The position numbers were made by a program, and so were the translations under genes. Below, piece after piece: positions 34,016 through 44,779 of a stretch of DNA of 64,000 nucleotides. Every line of letters begins with the position of its first letter. Position 1 is the first letter of the stretch. Source of the stretch: Anaeramoeba flamelloides (lineage: Eukaryota > Metamonada > Anaeramoebidae); contig JANTQA010000047.1 in assembly GCA_027625915.1 (NCBI GenBank), positions 6,448,001 to 6,512,000 on the forward strand. The letters are read 5' to 3'. A model generated the notes under the pieces. The model ran no database searches. It was not told where the DNA came from and was given only the letters and a program-made list of their open reading frames with translations.

Positions 34016-37000
34016 ATGACAGAAGACTTAGCTGACTCAATCATCCGAAGACTTAAAGATCTTGGATATAAGGGACAAACAAAAACTGTATTAAAAGAAC
34101 GAGAAATCAGAAAGTTAATCTTGCAAGCCCGACAAATCTTCCTATCACAACCTGTTTTACTTGAGGTCAGTTCGCCAATTAATGTTTGTGGTAAGTCAAA
34201 TTTTCATTACCATCATCAAGATCTTTTCAGATCTTATCTTATTTTATTTCTTCTCCTTTTCTTTTTGGACTTTACTTTTAATTTACATTGAAAAACTAAA
34301 AAAAAATTTTTTTTTTTTTTTTCAAATTTTTATTCCAAAAATTCTTTTGTTCAATTTTTTTTTGTAAATTTATTTTTTTAGGTGACATCCATGGCCAATT
34401 TGAAGATCTTATTCGACTTTTCCATTACGGCGGTTTCCCACCAGAAAAAAGTTATTTGTTTTTAGGTGATTTTGTTGATCGAGGATCACAAGGCCTTGAG
34501 TCTGTTGTTTTGATGCTTGCATATAAGGTCAAATATCCTGAAAAATTTTTCATGTTACGGGGGTTTGTTAACGAATTAATTTCTTTCTTTGTTTTTTTTT
34601 TTCTCTTTTCTTTTTTACTATTTTGTTCTTTTTCGAATTGTTTTGATTCCTCTAACCCCTCCTTTTAATGAATTTTTTTTTTATTTTTTTTTTTTTTTAT
34701 TTTTCATACTTTCCAAAACCTTATCAATTCTCTCGTTCCATAATATTTTTTAGTAATCATGAAAGTTGGGCTATTAATAGAATCTATGGCTTTTTTGATG
34801 AGTGTTTGTTTTGTTTTTCAATTTTTTCTCCCATTTCTTTAACTTGGAAAATAGTTTTTTTTTTTTTTTTTTTTTTCTTTTCCAACAAAACCCTCAAAAT
34901 ATCTTTTTTTAAAAAAAACAAACCAACCATTCCTTACCTTCTTTTTCTTTTTTCTTTTCTTTTAATTTTCTTTCGCTTTCCGAAATATGATTTAACTTGT
35001 TGGGAATGTATTTAATTTATTAGGTAAATCGAGATACTCCCAAAAACTGTGGAAGATTTTTTCAGAATGCTTTGAATGCTTGCCACTTGCAGCTATTGTT
35101 GACGACAAAATTTTTTGTGTTCATGGTGGATTATCCCCAGATTTAACTTCAATTGAACAAATTAAAAGAATAATGAGACCAACCAAAGTTCCTGATAGTG
35201 GTCTTCTTTGTGATTTACTTTGGAGTGATCCTCAACCAGGAATAGAAGGATTTGATTTTAATGATCGTGGTGTAAGTTATGTTTTTGGTAAAGATGCTGT
35301 TGAAAAGTTTTTGGAGGAAAATGATTTTGAGTTAATAATTCGTGCTCACCAGGTAATTTTTGTCTTTTTCTTTCTTTTTCTTTTTGTTTTTTTTTTTTTC
35401 CTTGAATTTTAAAAATAATTTTTTTTGTTATTTCTGTTTTTGGAACAAGTCGAAATTTAGCAATACTGATAAATTCACATTACTGTTTGAAAATTTTTGT
35501 TTCCTTTTCCCTTTGACAATTTTTTTTACACCTCTTTGAATCAAGAATTTCATTGGTTTAAATGTTAAGAAATTTTCTTAAATTAGTTTTCCCTTCAAAA
35601 TATTCTTGGTAAAGAACTGTTTTAAAAGTGGAGTTATAAGATTTATAATAATTGAAATTTAACAAAAAATTTTTATCTATTTATGTGAATTTATCGGTAT
35701 TAAAAAACAAAAAAATCCCTTGTTGAGCAAAAGATCTAGTTTTTTTATTTTTTTTTTCAATATTTCCGATTTTTTTTTTTAATGGTTGGATGTCGAAAAG
35801 TTAATTGTTTTATGTAATAAATTTATTTTGGCAAAAATTTTTGATCGTAAATATTGAAGAATTTGTCAAAAATAAAAACAAATAATTACTTTTTACTTTT
35901 TTGTTTCTTATATTTTTTTTTGGTCAGAATTTTGTGAAAAATGATTGGTTGGAATTATATTGTTTGAAAACACAAAATAATTGAATAAAAAATACCAAAA
36001 AAAAATAAAAATACGTAAACCAAGTAAAACTATTTTAAAAAAGTTAGTGATGTTATTTTTTTTTTTTTTTTTTAGATTTCTCGGATTAAAACTTTTCTGA
36101 AAGTTTTTTAATAAAGTGTGAAATTTTTTTTAAAAAAAGCGCTTTTCTTCCCACTTCAACATCTGGATCACATTTAAAGGCCGGTTCCTCACTTTTTTAA
36201 AATCGAAAATTTTTACAAAATTTAATTCTAAAAAAGTCCTCACTTTTTTAAAACAAAAAACTTGATAAAAGTTTTAAAAACAGTTTTTTATTTTTAAGAA
36301 GTGAGAAATCAAAAAAAAAAAAAAACAAAAAAGTACTTTATTTGCCACTCCAATCTCTACATCGCATCCAAAGGTTTTTTTATTACTTTTTATTAAAATA
36401 GAAAAATCAGAAATAATGGTTTTAATTCTAAAATAGTCCTTACTTTTTTAAAACTTGATTTTTTTAAAAAGTTTTAATTCTCATTAATTCCAGATTTTTT
36501 TAAAATAGCTGTCATAATAATGAAAATATTAATGTTAATTACAAAATAACTTTGTTTCAAATCATGATGAACCATTCAAATAATTGAAATAAAATTTCCC
36601 TAAGTGCATTTTTAGATCAAAAAAGATATTTCAAAAAAAAAAAAATCACATTTTAAAATGTTTAGAGTTGAATGTATCTTAGAAAATAAAAACCAAAGTA
36701 AATCCATAAAAAATCAATTCTTCAAATGTAAACCCCAATTCAAAATTTTTAACACACCAAAATTCGATTTGTGAAAAAAAAAACTTATTTAATCAATTCA
36801 AGAAGATTTACCAAATTAGAACCATTCACTAATTGAAATGTTAACACTTATTTATAAATTACAATACTCACGAAACAATAAATAAATAATTATCAATACA
36901 AATAAATCATGGGTGTGTTAAAAATTTTGGAGAGAGCAAAACAAAAAAATACATTAGTAAATTTGTTGAAATTCTATTAGGAATATTGATCGATCAAATG

Positions 37001-40000
37001 GTTAGATACTACCAACTAATTTTATTTGAGTTCTTCTATTTGGAACAACTTGGCTTTAACCTAATATCAATGGTTGAAAAAAATTTTTGATCGAACGAAG
37101 CAAATTACGTAATTCAGACAATGAAATGAAAACAAAAACAAAAAGATGAAAAAATGATTTTCAGATTTTACAAAAATCAAAATTATCTCCAATTTCAATG
37201 AAATTGTATTATTGTGATTGTTTGTAACGTTTTAGCTGTGTCGAAAATTTTGAATTTTAGTTTATTTAAACAATTTGTGAAACTTATAAATTAAAGTAAT
37301 TACATATTCAGAAATTTTCCAATCAATACCAAATATTATTTAAATTCATTTTTCATTCCGAGAATTCCAACATTAAATGAAATTACAATTTACCTCATCC
37401 TCAAAAAAATAATCCTCTAAAAAATACCCAAAGGCTGGTTTAGGGTAAGAAATAAAGATCATTTGTAAAATTTATTATTAAAACGACAAAATCAGATAAG
37501 ATGGAATCTAAAAATTTCAAGTTAATGGGAAAGAAGAAAAAAAAAAAAAATGAAAGAAACAGGGATAAAGAATATTTCCCAAAATTTAAATGTTCATGTT
37601 TTTGAAATAAAAATTTTAAAAATATTCTTTCTTGAATTACTTTTAACAAAAAAGTTCATATAAACTCCATTTCAGTTATATCTGTTAGTTATTTTATCTA
37701 TCTATCTATATATATATATATATATAAGAAATAAAAAGAAATTTTAATCAATTCTTTTTCTATTTCTCAAATAATAATTAAAACTCCTCGCAACTTTTAT
37801 CGTAAAATAGTATAAATTGAACCATTTTTTCAAAATACTATTTTCAGAAAATCTTTCTCCATTATCACACAAAAAAAAAATTTCAAAAACTCTCTCAAAA
37901 AATGTCAAAAAGAAAAAATGTATTTGTATAAATAGATCTGTTTTCCAAATATGATATTAATTGAATTGCTAATTAAATCACCTTTCAAAATGATTTTTTA
38001 GGATTCACAAGTGTAAAATGAATGTCTCTATTTTTAGAGTTTTCGAGTTTATTGCTTAGGGTTAAGTGTTTAAAGAAAACATTTAATCTGTTAAAGGTAT
38101 AATTTTGAATTGACTAAATTTGTAACTTCTAATTCAAAGAGTGAATAAACACTGTCATTAGAAGCGTTTTAAACATCATTTTAGTCTTCTTAAATAAGGA
38201 CGAAATAAAGAGTCTCTGGTAGGTTAGTCATAATAAAAAAATAATTAAAAAAAGAAAAGAAATAAAAAAGAATAATAAAAAAAGAGGCTCAGAATAGAGA
38301 AGAAAAATCAAGGGTTATTGGAATTAAGATGAATTTGTATGACTAGATGATCCACAATCACTTAGATTTGAGATGGCTTTTTTCCTAATAGCATGTTTAA
38401 TCATGTTGGTCAGGAAATATTCTATAGTAATGTGATAAATTTCTTTTCTGTTCATTTTCATCAGCATTTCATCTGTATCTTCGTTAGAGATAATGTTAAA
38501 TCCAAAATTATTGATTTTTTTTTGAGGGACTTTTTCCATTATTCCCTGTTTTTTTTTTTTTTATATCTTTTGCACTTCTCATATAAAGTGATCAACATGT
38601 TCAATATTTTTTTTTTTAAAAAAATAAAGTATTTTGGAATATACTCCCTTTTTTCATCTGTATGAGTATCTATTTAAACCATTTGTAAAAGCTTTTCGTT
38701 TGAATGGTTTTGCTGATGATTTCTGGTTTAGGTATGGTTGTCTCTTAAAAATGTCTGGAAATTGGATTATTTTAAAATATCTTTGAAATTTCCAGTTTTC
38801 TTTTTTTTTTTTTTTTTACATTGTGGAGATTCCATTTTGTATTTTATGGCTTAATATTAATCTCATGGGTTTGGTGAATTTTTCTTGAGCACTTCTTTTT
38901 CCATATTTTCCTAGTTAATGTTTTCTATTTCATCTATTTCCAAATCATTGGTTATATTGTTAAAGTCTAAGGATTTTACTTTTTTGATGAAATTAGCTTC
39001 TCTTTCAAGGATCATGTTCAGGGTGATCTCAGTTCTAGTTTCTCATTTGAAAATGTCTATCTTTGAGGGTGGATAGTTGAACTTTGATTATTTTTTTGGG
39101 CTTTTTTTATTAATACAAGTATCTATTTTCTTAATATCTGACTGGGTTATATTAAAAATATCTAATCCCTATCGCGCTTGAGGTAAAATGAATAACTGGT
39201 TAAAAATTTGGGTTCATTGCGCATTTGATAATTTTTCATTTGCAGAATTATATATATATCCATAAATCTGAAAAAGTTGTATTTGAATTTTTTTTTAAAT
39301 TTTTTTTTTTTTTAACAATATGTTTTTTCTTATTAAGCCATATGTCCGAATATTTGATCTATTTGTAGAGTTTTCCCCATTAAAATTGATTTTTAGAATT
39401 AACTACATAAGTTTAGTCTTGAGTGTGATAAGGTGTTAAAAGCTTCAATTAATAACTGATGTCAAATTGAAGTTTTAACCAACTCAATTAAAGAATAACT
39501 TTTCCTGATCTTAAAATCGATATTAAAAAAAAATTCAAAGGGATTTAGAATTAAAAAAATTAGTTTTGTTGTATTATTTTTTTGATACTTTGGATGTGGT
39601 TTTATTTTTTTTCTTATTTATTTGCGGCGAAGAATATATAAATAACTCTTTTAGTACCAATCCTGATGTTTTTAAGAATACTTTTTTTTTTTTAAAAGCC
39701 GAACAAGAATTTACAATTTTTCTTTTGAAGATGGGTTGATGTTATTGTCTTAATTTTATATATTAACCAAGTTAATAAAGAAGGTACAATTTTCAAAAAA
39801 GAACTGGAAAAAAACTTGAATTTCAAGATATAAAATGTTTTTTTAGATTTTGATAAACAATATTTTTTAAGAGTTTTGATAGTGAACTAAAATTAAAGTT
39901 GAAAAATGTTTTTTTTTTTATATTTTTCAAAAATTATCTTTTATTTCAGATTACTTTTATTTTCTTAATAAGATTAATAATTTTGGCTCAAAATGATTCA

Positions 40001-40495
40001 ATAAAATTTCTTTTATATGAACTGGATTTTTATAACTATCAATTTTTTTTTTAACTTTATCATTTGTTAAGAAAAGTTCCAAATGTTTTGTTTTTTCAAA
40101 TAATTCCTTATTAATTCTCTCTTAACCTTTTTTTTTTTATTTTTTTATTTTTTTTTTTTTTAATTAGGTTGTTGAAAATGGCTATGAATTTTTTGCTGAA
40201 AGGAAATTAGTAACAGTGTTTAGTGCACCAAATTATTGTGGTGAATTTGATAACAATGGTGGAATGGTATCAATTGATGAAAGTTTATTATGTTCATTTC
40301 ATGTAAATTTTTGATTTTGAAATTTTTTTCTATTCTTTATTAATTTTTAATTTTTTTAATCAATGATTTTTCTTTTCTTATCTCTTTTTATCTCTCTTTG
40401 TACTTGCAATTAAATAGATCTTAAAACCAATGGAGAAAGATCAGACTTATCTTAAAATCAAAGAAAAATATATTGAAGATCAAAAAAACAATTAA
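34016..40495 (+). CDS. PPP1C: Protein phosphatase 1 catalytic subunit
   Basis: Six exons: 34016-34190, 34382-34562, 34754-34803, 35024-35352, 40168-40302 and 40418-40495; every join keeps frame, giving 315 aa. PP1 removes phosphate from Ser/Thr in many regulatory complexes. All metal and catalytic motifs are present: GDIHGQ (59-64), GDFVDRG (87-93), RGNHES (118-123), CVHGGLSPD (H169) and RAHQ (242-245). [11 protein letters not shown] and CSFHILKP near the C-terminus are PP1 rather than PP2A type. [11 protein letters not shown] and PYCLP-like LLWSDPQ also fit. Differences from most PP1s: Phe for Tyr in [10 protein letters not shown] for CAS after NHE, and no long C-terminal tail. Introns 1, 2, 3 and 5 are 115-220 nt; intron 4 is 4815 nt. 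An AATAAA lies about 65 bp after the stop. Confidence 0.95.
36110..36480. repeat. Dispersed repeats M/N in PP1 intron 4
   Basis: Repeated AAAAAAGTCCTCACTTTTTT-type words, both orientations, with two runs of the N block (CTTCCCACTTCAACATCTGG and CTTTATTTGCCACTCCAATC types) also found at 19745. Similar M words occur at 18180-18260, 27880-28090 and 33850-33920. Non-coding. Confidence 0.5.
36731..37262 (-). mobile_element. Family G TIR element, copy 1
   Basis: TA lies outside both ends. The ends read AACCCCAATTCAAAATTTTT and AACTAAAATTCAAAATTTTC in inverted orientation, and a third, internal copy of the end motif sits near 36908. 532 bp, no frame. Opposite orientation to copies at 41420 and 48179. 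In PP1 intron 4. Confidence 0.75.
37706..37727. repeat. (CTAT)n/(TA)n microsatellite
   Basis: A short CTAT run followed by about ten TA units, in PP1 intron 4. Confidence 0.85.
38324..39470 (-). pseudogene. Decayed coding remnant, likely LINE ORF2 C-terminal part
   Basis: One minus-strand frame stays protein-like for most of this 1.15-kb stretch although it is broken by roughly ten stops and shifts. Readable pieces include [29 protein letters not shown] followed by [17 protein letters not shown], and [19 protein letters not shown]. The 'LP...GLDIF' layout resembles the segment after the reverse transcriptase domain in non-LTR retrotransposons. The last piece (38324-38539) is open for 71 codons. 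Lies antisense in PP1 intron 4. It might instead be a host pseudogene; I rest on the residue pattern only. Confidence 0.45.
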
Positions 40496-41033
40496 ATTTC
40501 ATTAAACATTTTTATTTATTTATTTTTATATTTTGCTTTGTTTAACACTTTTCATTGTTAACAATAAAATAAAATTGTTTTTTTTTTTTAATCAGATGAT
40601 TTTTTCTCTTATTTTGTTGTGAGTATCGAATTCTTTAGAAGGTATTTCCAAAATAGTTGGTCAATCTGTTTTACATTCTCCTATTTATTAAAGTATTCAT
40701 TTATTTTGAAAAAGAAATAATTTGAATAATTCAATAACATATAAATGACAGCACTCAAAATTTGAAAAAGGTATTTATACTCTTAAGAAACTGGTTTGTT
40801 TTCGTTTTTCCACCTTTAAAAAATAATTTTTTTTTTTTTTAATATTCAACTCATTTTAGCTTAATTATAAAGAAGAGAAATAATAAACCCCTGAATAGAG
40901 TTTATATTGATCGAATAAAAATCTAATAGTAAAAAATTTTCAAAAAATTAATATAAAAAAAAACAAAAAAAAATTATTTACTTTTTTTTTATATTATTGA
41001 AGAAGTGTAAATTACACTCTAATTGTCGTTAGA
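40496..41033. other. PP1 3' flank with a CP end fragment
   Basis: The part 40655-40795 matches the right ends of CP copies 1 and 2 (CCTATTTATTAAAGTATTCA, then AGCACTCAAAATTTGAAAAA). The rest is T-rich downstream sequence. Confidence 0.5.
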
Positions 41034-41345
41034 CTAAAATTCCCCTTTCAGAAATTTTAGCGTAAAATCATAGATTTCACGATTATTCGTTAATGACAAT
41101 AATTCCAAACTATCACAGTTTAAAATCAATTCATTAAAATTTATTTCTTTTAATTTATTGAGAAAAATTAATCTATTTTTTTCATAAGAAGGACATAACC
41201 ATAAAAAATGATTAATGTTTTCTATTAATTTCTTTCTGTTTTAAGCATAAAGGACAAAATTGATTTGAGTTTTTATCTAGTACATAATAATATCTATTTA
41301 GGCAATTAGTAAATGTCATGAATTTTAGGATTGTTAAGCTTGATT
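41034..41345 (-). pseudogene. LINE ORF2 C-terminal fragment with reverse-transcriptase zinc-knuckle
   Basis: Minus-strand reading gives RYYYVLDKNSNQFCPLCLKQ and, after a one-base shift, INHFLWLCPSYEKNRLIFLN followed by a protein-like tail to a stop at 41034. C-x2-C ... H-x4-C with hydrophobic FLW is the zf-RVT type motif that ends many LINE ORF2 proteins. The fragment is about 310 bp. The same residues recur at 46375-46561, so this is a family and not chance. Confidence 0.6.
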
Positions 41346-41419
41346 GGATAACTTAAATATTTTTGGGTTTTAAATAAAAAATATTTTTTTTTTGAAAAGG
41401 ATTGTTTTTTTTTGGCCTA

Positions 41420-41959
41420 AACTAAAATTCAAAATTTTCCATACTGTTAAAACTGTCCAAACAATCACAATAAAACAATTTCATTTCAAATTGGAAATAA
41501 TTTTGATTTTTGTAAAAATATGAAAATCATTTTTTCATGTTTTAGTTTTTTGTTTTCATTTAATTTTTTGAATTAGGTGGCTTCTTTAGTTAGATCAAAA
41601 ATTTATTTCAAACGATTGATATTAGGCTAAAATTGAGTTGTTCAAAACAGAAAAACCCAAATAAAATTAGTTGTTGGTATCTAACCTTTTGATCGATCAA
41701 ATATTCCTATTAGAAATTAAACAAATTTACTAATGTATTTTTTTGTTTTAAACTCCCAAAATTTTTAAAACACTGAGAATTTTATTTGTCTTGACAATTA
41801 TTTATTTTTTGTTTTTCGAGTATTGTAATTTATAAACAAGTATTATGATTTCAATTAGTAAATGGCTCTGATTTGGTATTTCTTTATAATTGATTATATA
41901 ACATTTTTTTACAACAAAAATTTAATTTTAGTATGTGTTGAAAATTATTAATTGGAGTT
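41420..41959 (+). mobile_element. Family G TIR element, copy 2
   Basis: TA outside both ends (41418-41419 and 41960-41961). Ends AACTAAAATTCAAAATTTTC and the inverse of AACTCCAATTAATAATTTTC. 540 bp. The body matches copy 1 in reverse. Its right end directly abuts the left end of H copy 2. Confidence 0.75.
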
Positions 41960-44031
41960 TATATCCCTTAGAATCCCCAAATATACGAATTATCTTCAAA
42001 ATAAAATTTTTAATTTAAATTGTTATCAAAGAATTATAAGATATAGAATTTATAAATAATTATCTTAGAAAGAAAAATTTATAATTAAAAAGTGTATAGT
42101 TATGAAAATAAAAAAATAACTTGTATAAAATTTTCAAGATTATAGAAATTTTTCTTGGTTATTATCGTTTTATTATTTTCATCCAAATTTTGTACAAAAT
42201 AATTTTTTTTTTTCTATTTTTTTGAAAAGTGTGTCTAGACATCAAAAAATTCTTAGTTTCAATAATTAAAACACATCATACTTTGCTGGGAATTTTTTTG
42301 GGGCCTTTTGCACTCCAACATATTCTAAAACACTTGATTAAATAATTTATTCATTACAAAATATATTTTGACATCACAAAGATATTTTTTTTTATCTGTT
42401 GATTATAATCCTTAGAACTATCTAAGGTATAATATATATATTCGATTCTAAATAATTTTAAGATTAAAAAAAAAGTAAAAATTAAATTTAGAAAAAAAAA
42501 TCATATTGTTTTTCAAAATAAAATTTGGAAATTTTTTCAACAAAAATTTATATCAAATTTAAATAATTTGGCAAATAGTTCGAGTCAGATTAATTATTGA
42601 TTGTTTTTTATAATTTATACTATTTTTTTAATTTATGATTTTTTAAAAAATAGGTATAAAATAAACAATATTTTTCAATAATATACCATTTATAAAACAC
42701 TATTTTTCCAAGATCAAGATTAATTTAGATTGAAAAATTCAGGGAAAATTATTAAATTTCAAATTTGGTCAAATTTCAAAATTGGTCAAATTCTAATTTT
42801 TTTCAAAAAAGTTAATGCCATTTAAATATATTAACTCTAGGTATTTAAAAACATCTTTACAGGTATGTTAGGGTATGTTAAGGTGTGTTAGTATAGGTTA
42901 GAGTATACTAGAGTAGTTTTTTGGTGTTTGAATGGTATACTAGAAAATTTTGGCAAGGATTTTGAAAAAAAACTTATTAACTGACCAATTAGACTTTTGC
43001 AACTTGCTTTAAGGGGGGGGGGAATTTACACTTAACTTTGGTGGTTAAAATTAGATTTCGAACAAATTTTTAAAAATATTTATTATTGATGATTTCAAAA
43101 TTTTGGATTTTCTACAATTTAGTAATAAAATACAACCAATCGCAAAATAATCGTTGTGATTCCCCCCCCCCCCACAACTATAAAAAAACATTAAAAACTT
43201 TCATACCAATGATAATAATCAATAAACTCTTCAAAAATTTGAAAAAGTTCAATTTGACCAATTTTGAAATTTGACCAAATTTGAAATTTAATAATATACC
43301 TAAAATTCAAATTTTATAAATATAATATTCAAATTTTTACCAATAACAAAAATCTAAAAAAAAAATTGGTTTCGAGGATTATTGTATTATATTTAAATAA
43401 TATTATAAAGTTATTTTTTATTTTTATTTTAAATTTAGTGCTTATTACTTTATCTATTAGAAAAGTCTATTTATATTTGTTTTATTCCAATGTAATAAAT
43501 GAAATTATTTTACTATTTTTTTTTTTTTGTTTTTTCAAGTAATATCTATTGCTTAAATAAAAGTTTTAGAAAATTAATCATATTAAAATTTTAATTTTGG
43601 CCTAAAGAAATAAATTTAATTTTTCTCTTAATTGGATATTTATTGAAATTTTTTCTAAAAAAAAAAATTAAATTTCAAAGTAATTTATTTTTTTTATTAT
43701 TTTTTTTATCATAAAATTAGCAAAATTGTTTTGTGGTTATTATTAATAAATTAATGTGTTGAGTTTTGAATTACTATTAATGTAATAAAATTTCTGATTT
43801 AAAAAAATAAAATAAAAATAAAAATCTTTAAAGAAAATGTAAAAATGAATAGTTATTTTTTTCCAAAAACACACACACAAAAAAAAAAACAATAACATAA
43901 CTACTTTATCTTTGAACTATTTTGACTTTTTATTATAATTAAAATCTGGAATAAAGGTAAATTACAAAATAAATACATTCACACATCTATATTATTTTAA
44001 ATCTTTTAATTTAAACTTGATGAAATTTTCG
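41960..44031 (-). mobile_element. Family H element, copy 2, split by an I element
   Basis: Reads as the reverse complement of H copy 1 (1115-3341), minus F and plus I. The left end TATCCCTTAGAATCCCC is intact. The opposite terminal repeat is missing beyond GATGAAATTTTCG. It preserves the empty F target (AAATTCTATATCTTAT on the reverse strand). Confidence 0.7.
42750..43293. mobile_element. Family I TIR element, inserted in H
   Basis: Ends are perfect inverted repeats starting TATTAAATTTCAAATTTGGT, extending about 45 bp with an inner repeat of the same GGTCAAATTTCAAA word. A run of ten G (43013-43022) pairs with a run of ten C (43164-43173). A short GTATGTTAGG/GTGTTAGTATAGGTTAG tandem lies at 42860-42920. 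544 bp, non-coding. H copy 1 is continuous at this site. Only copy in the window. Confidence 0.8.
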
Positions 44032-44779
44032 TCAATAAAATGCTACAATATACAAATTATCTATTCTTTACAGACAAGAATCGATAAGTTGTGTGATAAT
44101 ATAATTTGGGATTCCTGAGAAACTTTGAATTTTGAAAAAAAAATTAAATAATTATTAATCCACCATACTTCTCATCTTATGAGTTGAACTAAAAGAGTCA
44201 GGATTTATTTATTTATTTTTTGCACAATTTTCAGGGTTATTCTTCATTTTTTATTTTGAAAATGGTTTCTTTTGTAATTCCCCTATATAAAATAAATAAT
44301 GAAATGATTTGGTTTTTATAAAAACAACCAATTTAAATTCTATAATGATCTGAGAAGAAATTAAATAAAATTTTCATCTTGTTCCGTTTCACAGAAAAGA
44401 ATAAGTAAGAAATTTCTAAAATTAAAAATTTGATGTAAAGCCAATAATTTTGAAAGAGTACTTTTTTAGTTTATGGAAAAATAAATTAAAAATCAAAGAA
44501 AAAATTTATATAATAAAAATTATTCCAATACGAAAAAACAAACAAAAAAAAAATATTTATTGATTTTGTTGTTTTCTTCCCTTTTTTTTTTTTTATTTTT
44601 AAATATATTTGTTGTTTATTATTCATTACAACATAAGAATAAAGGAAAATAATATTTGTGATTTGAATAAAAATAATGAAAGTGCATTATAATTTGAACA
44701 TGAGATGTTAATAAAAATAACAAGAAGAAAAACCAATCAAACACCTAAAAAAATAAATAAAATAAATGGTTTTGATGAA
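44032..44779. other. 3' flank of LSM14
   Basis: Downstream of the minus-strand LSM14 stop. AT-rich, no gene or paired repeat. Confidence 0.45.

Noticed and set aside
34161-35015. Hydrophobic Phe-rich frames in the PP1 region
   Set aside because: T-rich introns 1-3 of PP1; splice sites and the family alignment exclude them.
35080-35412. 110-codon frame starting MPLAAIVDD
   Set aside because: It is part of PP1 exon 4 plus intron read-through, not a separate gene; the exon starts earlier, at 35024.
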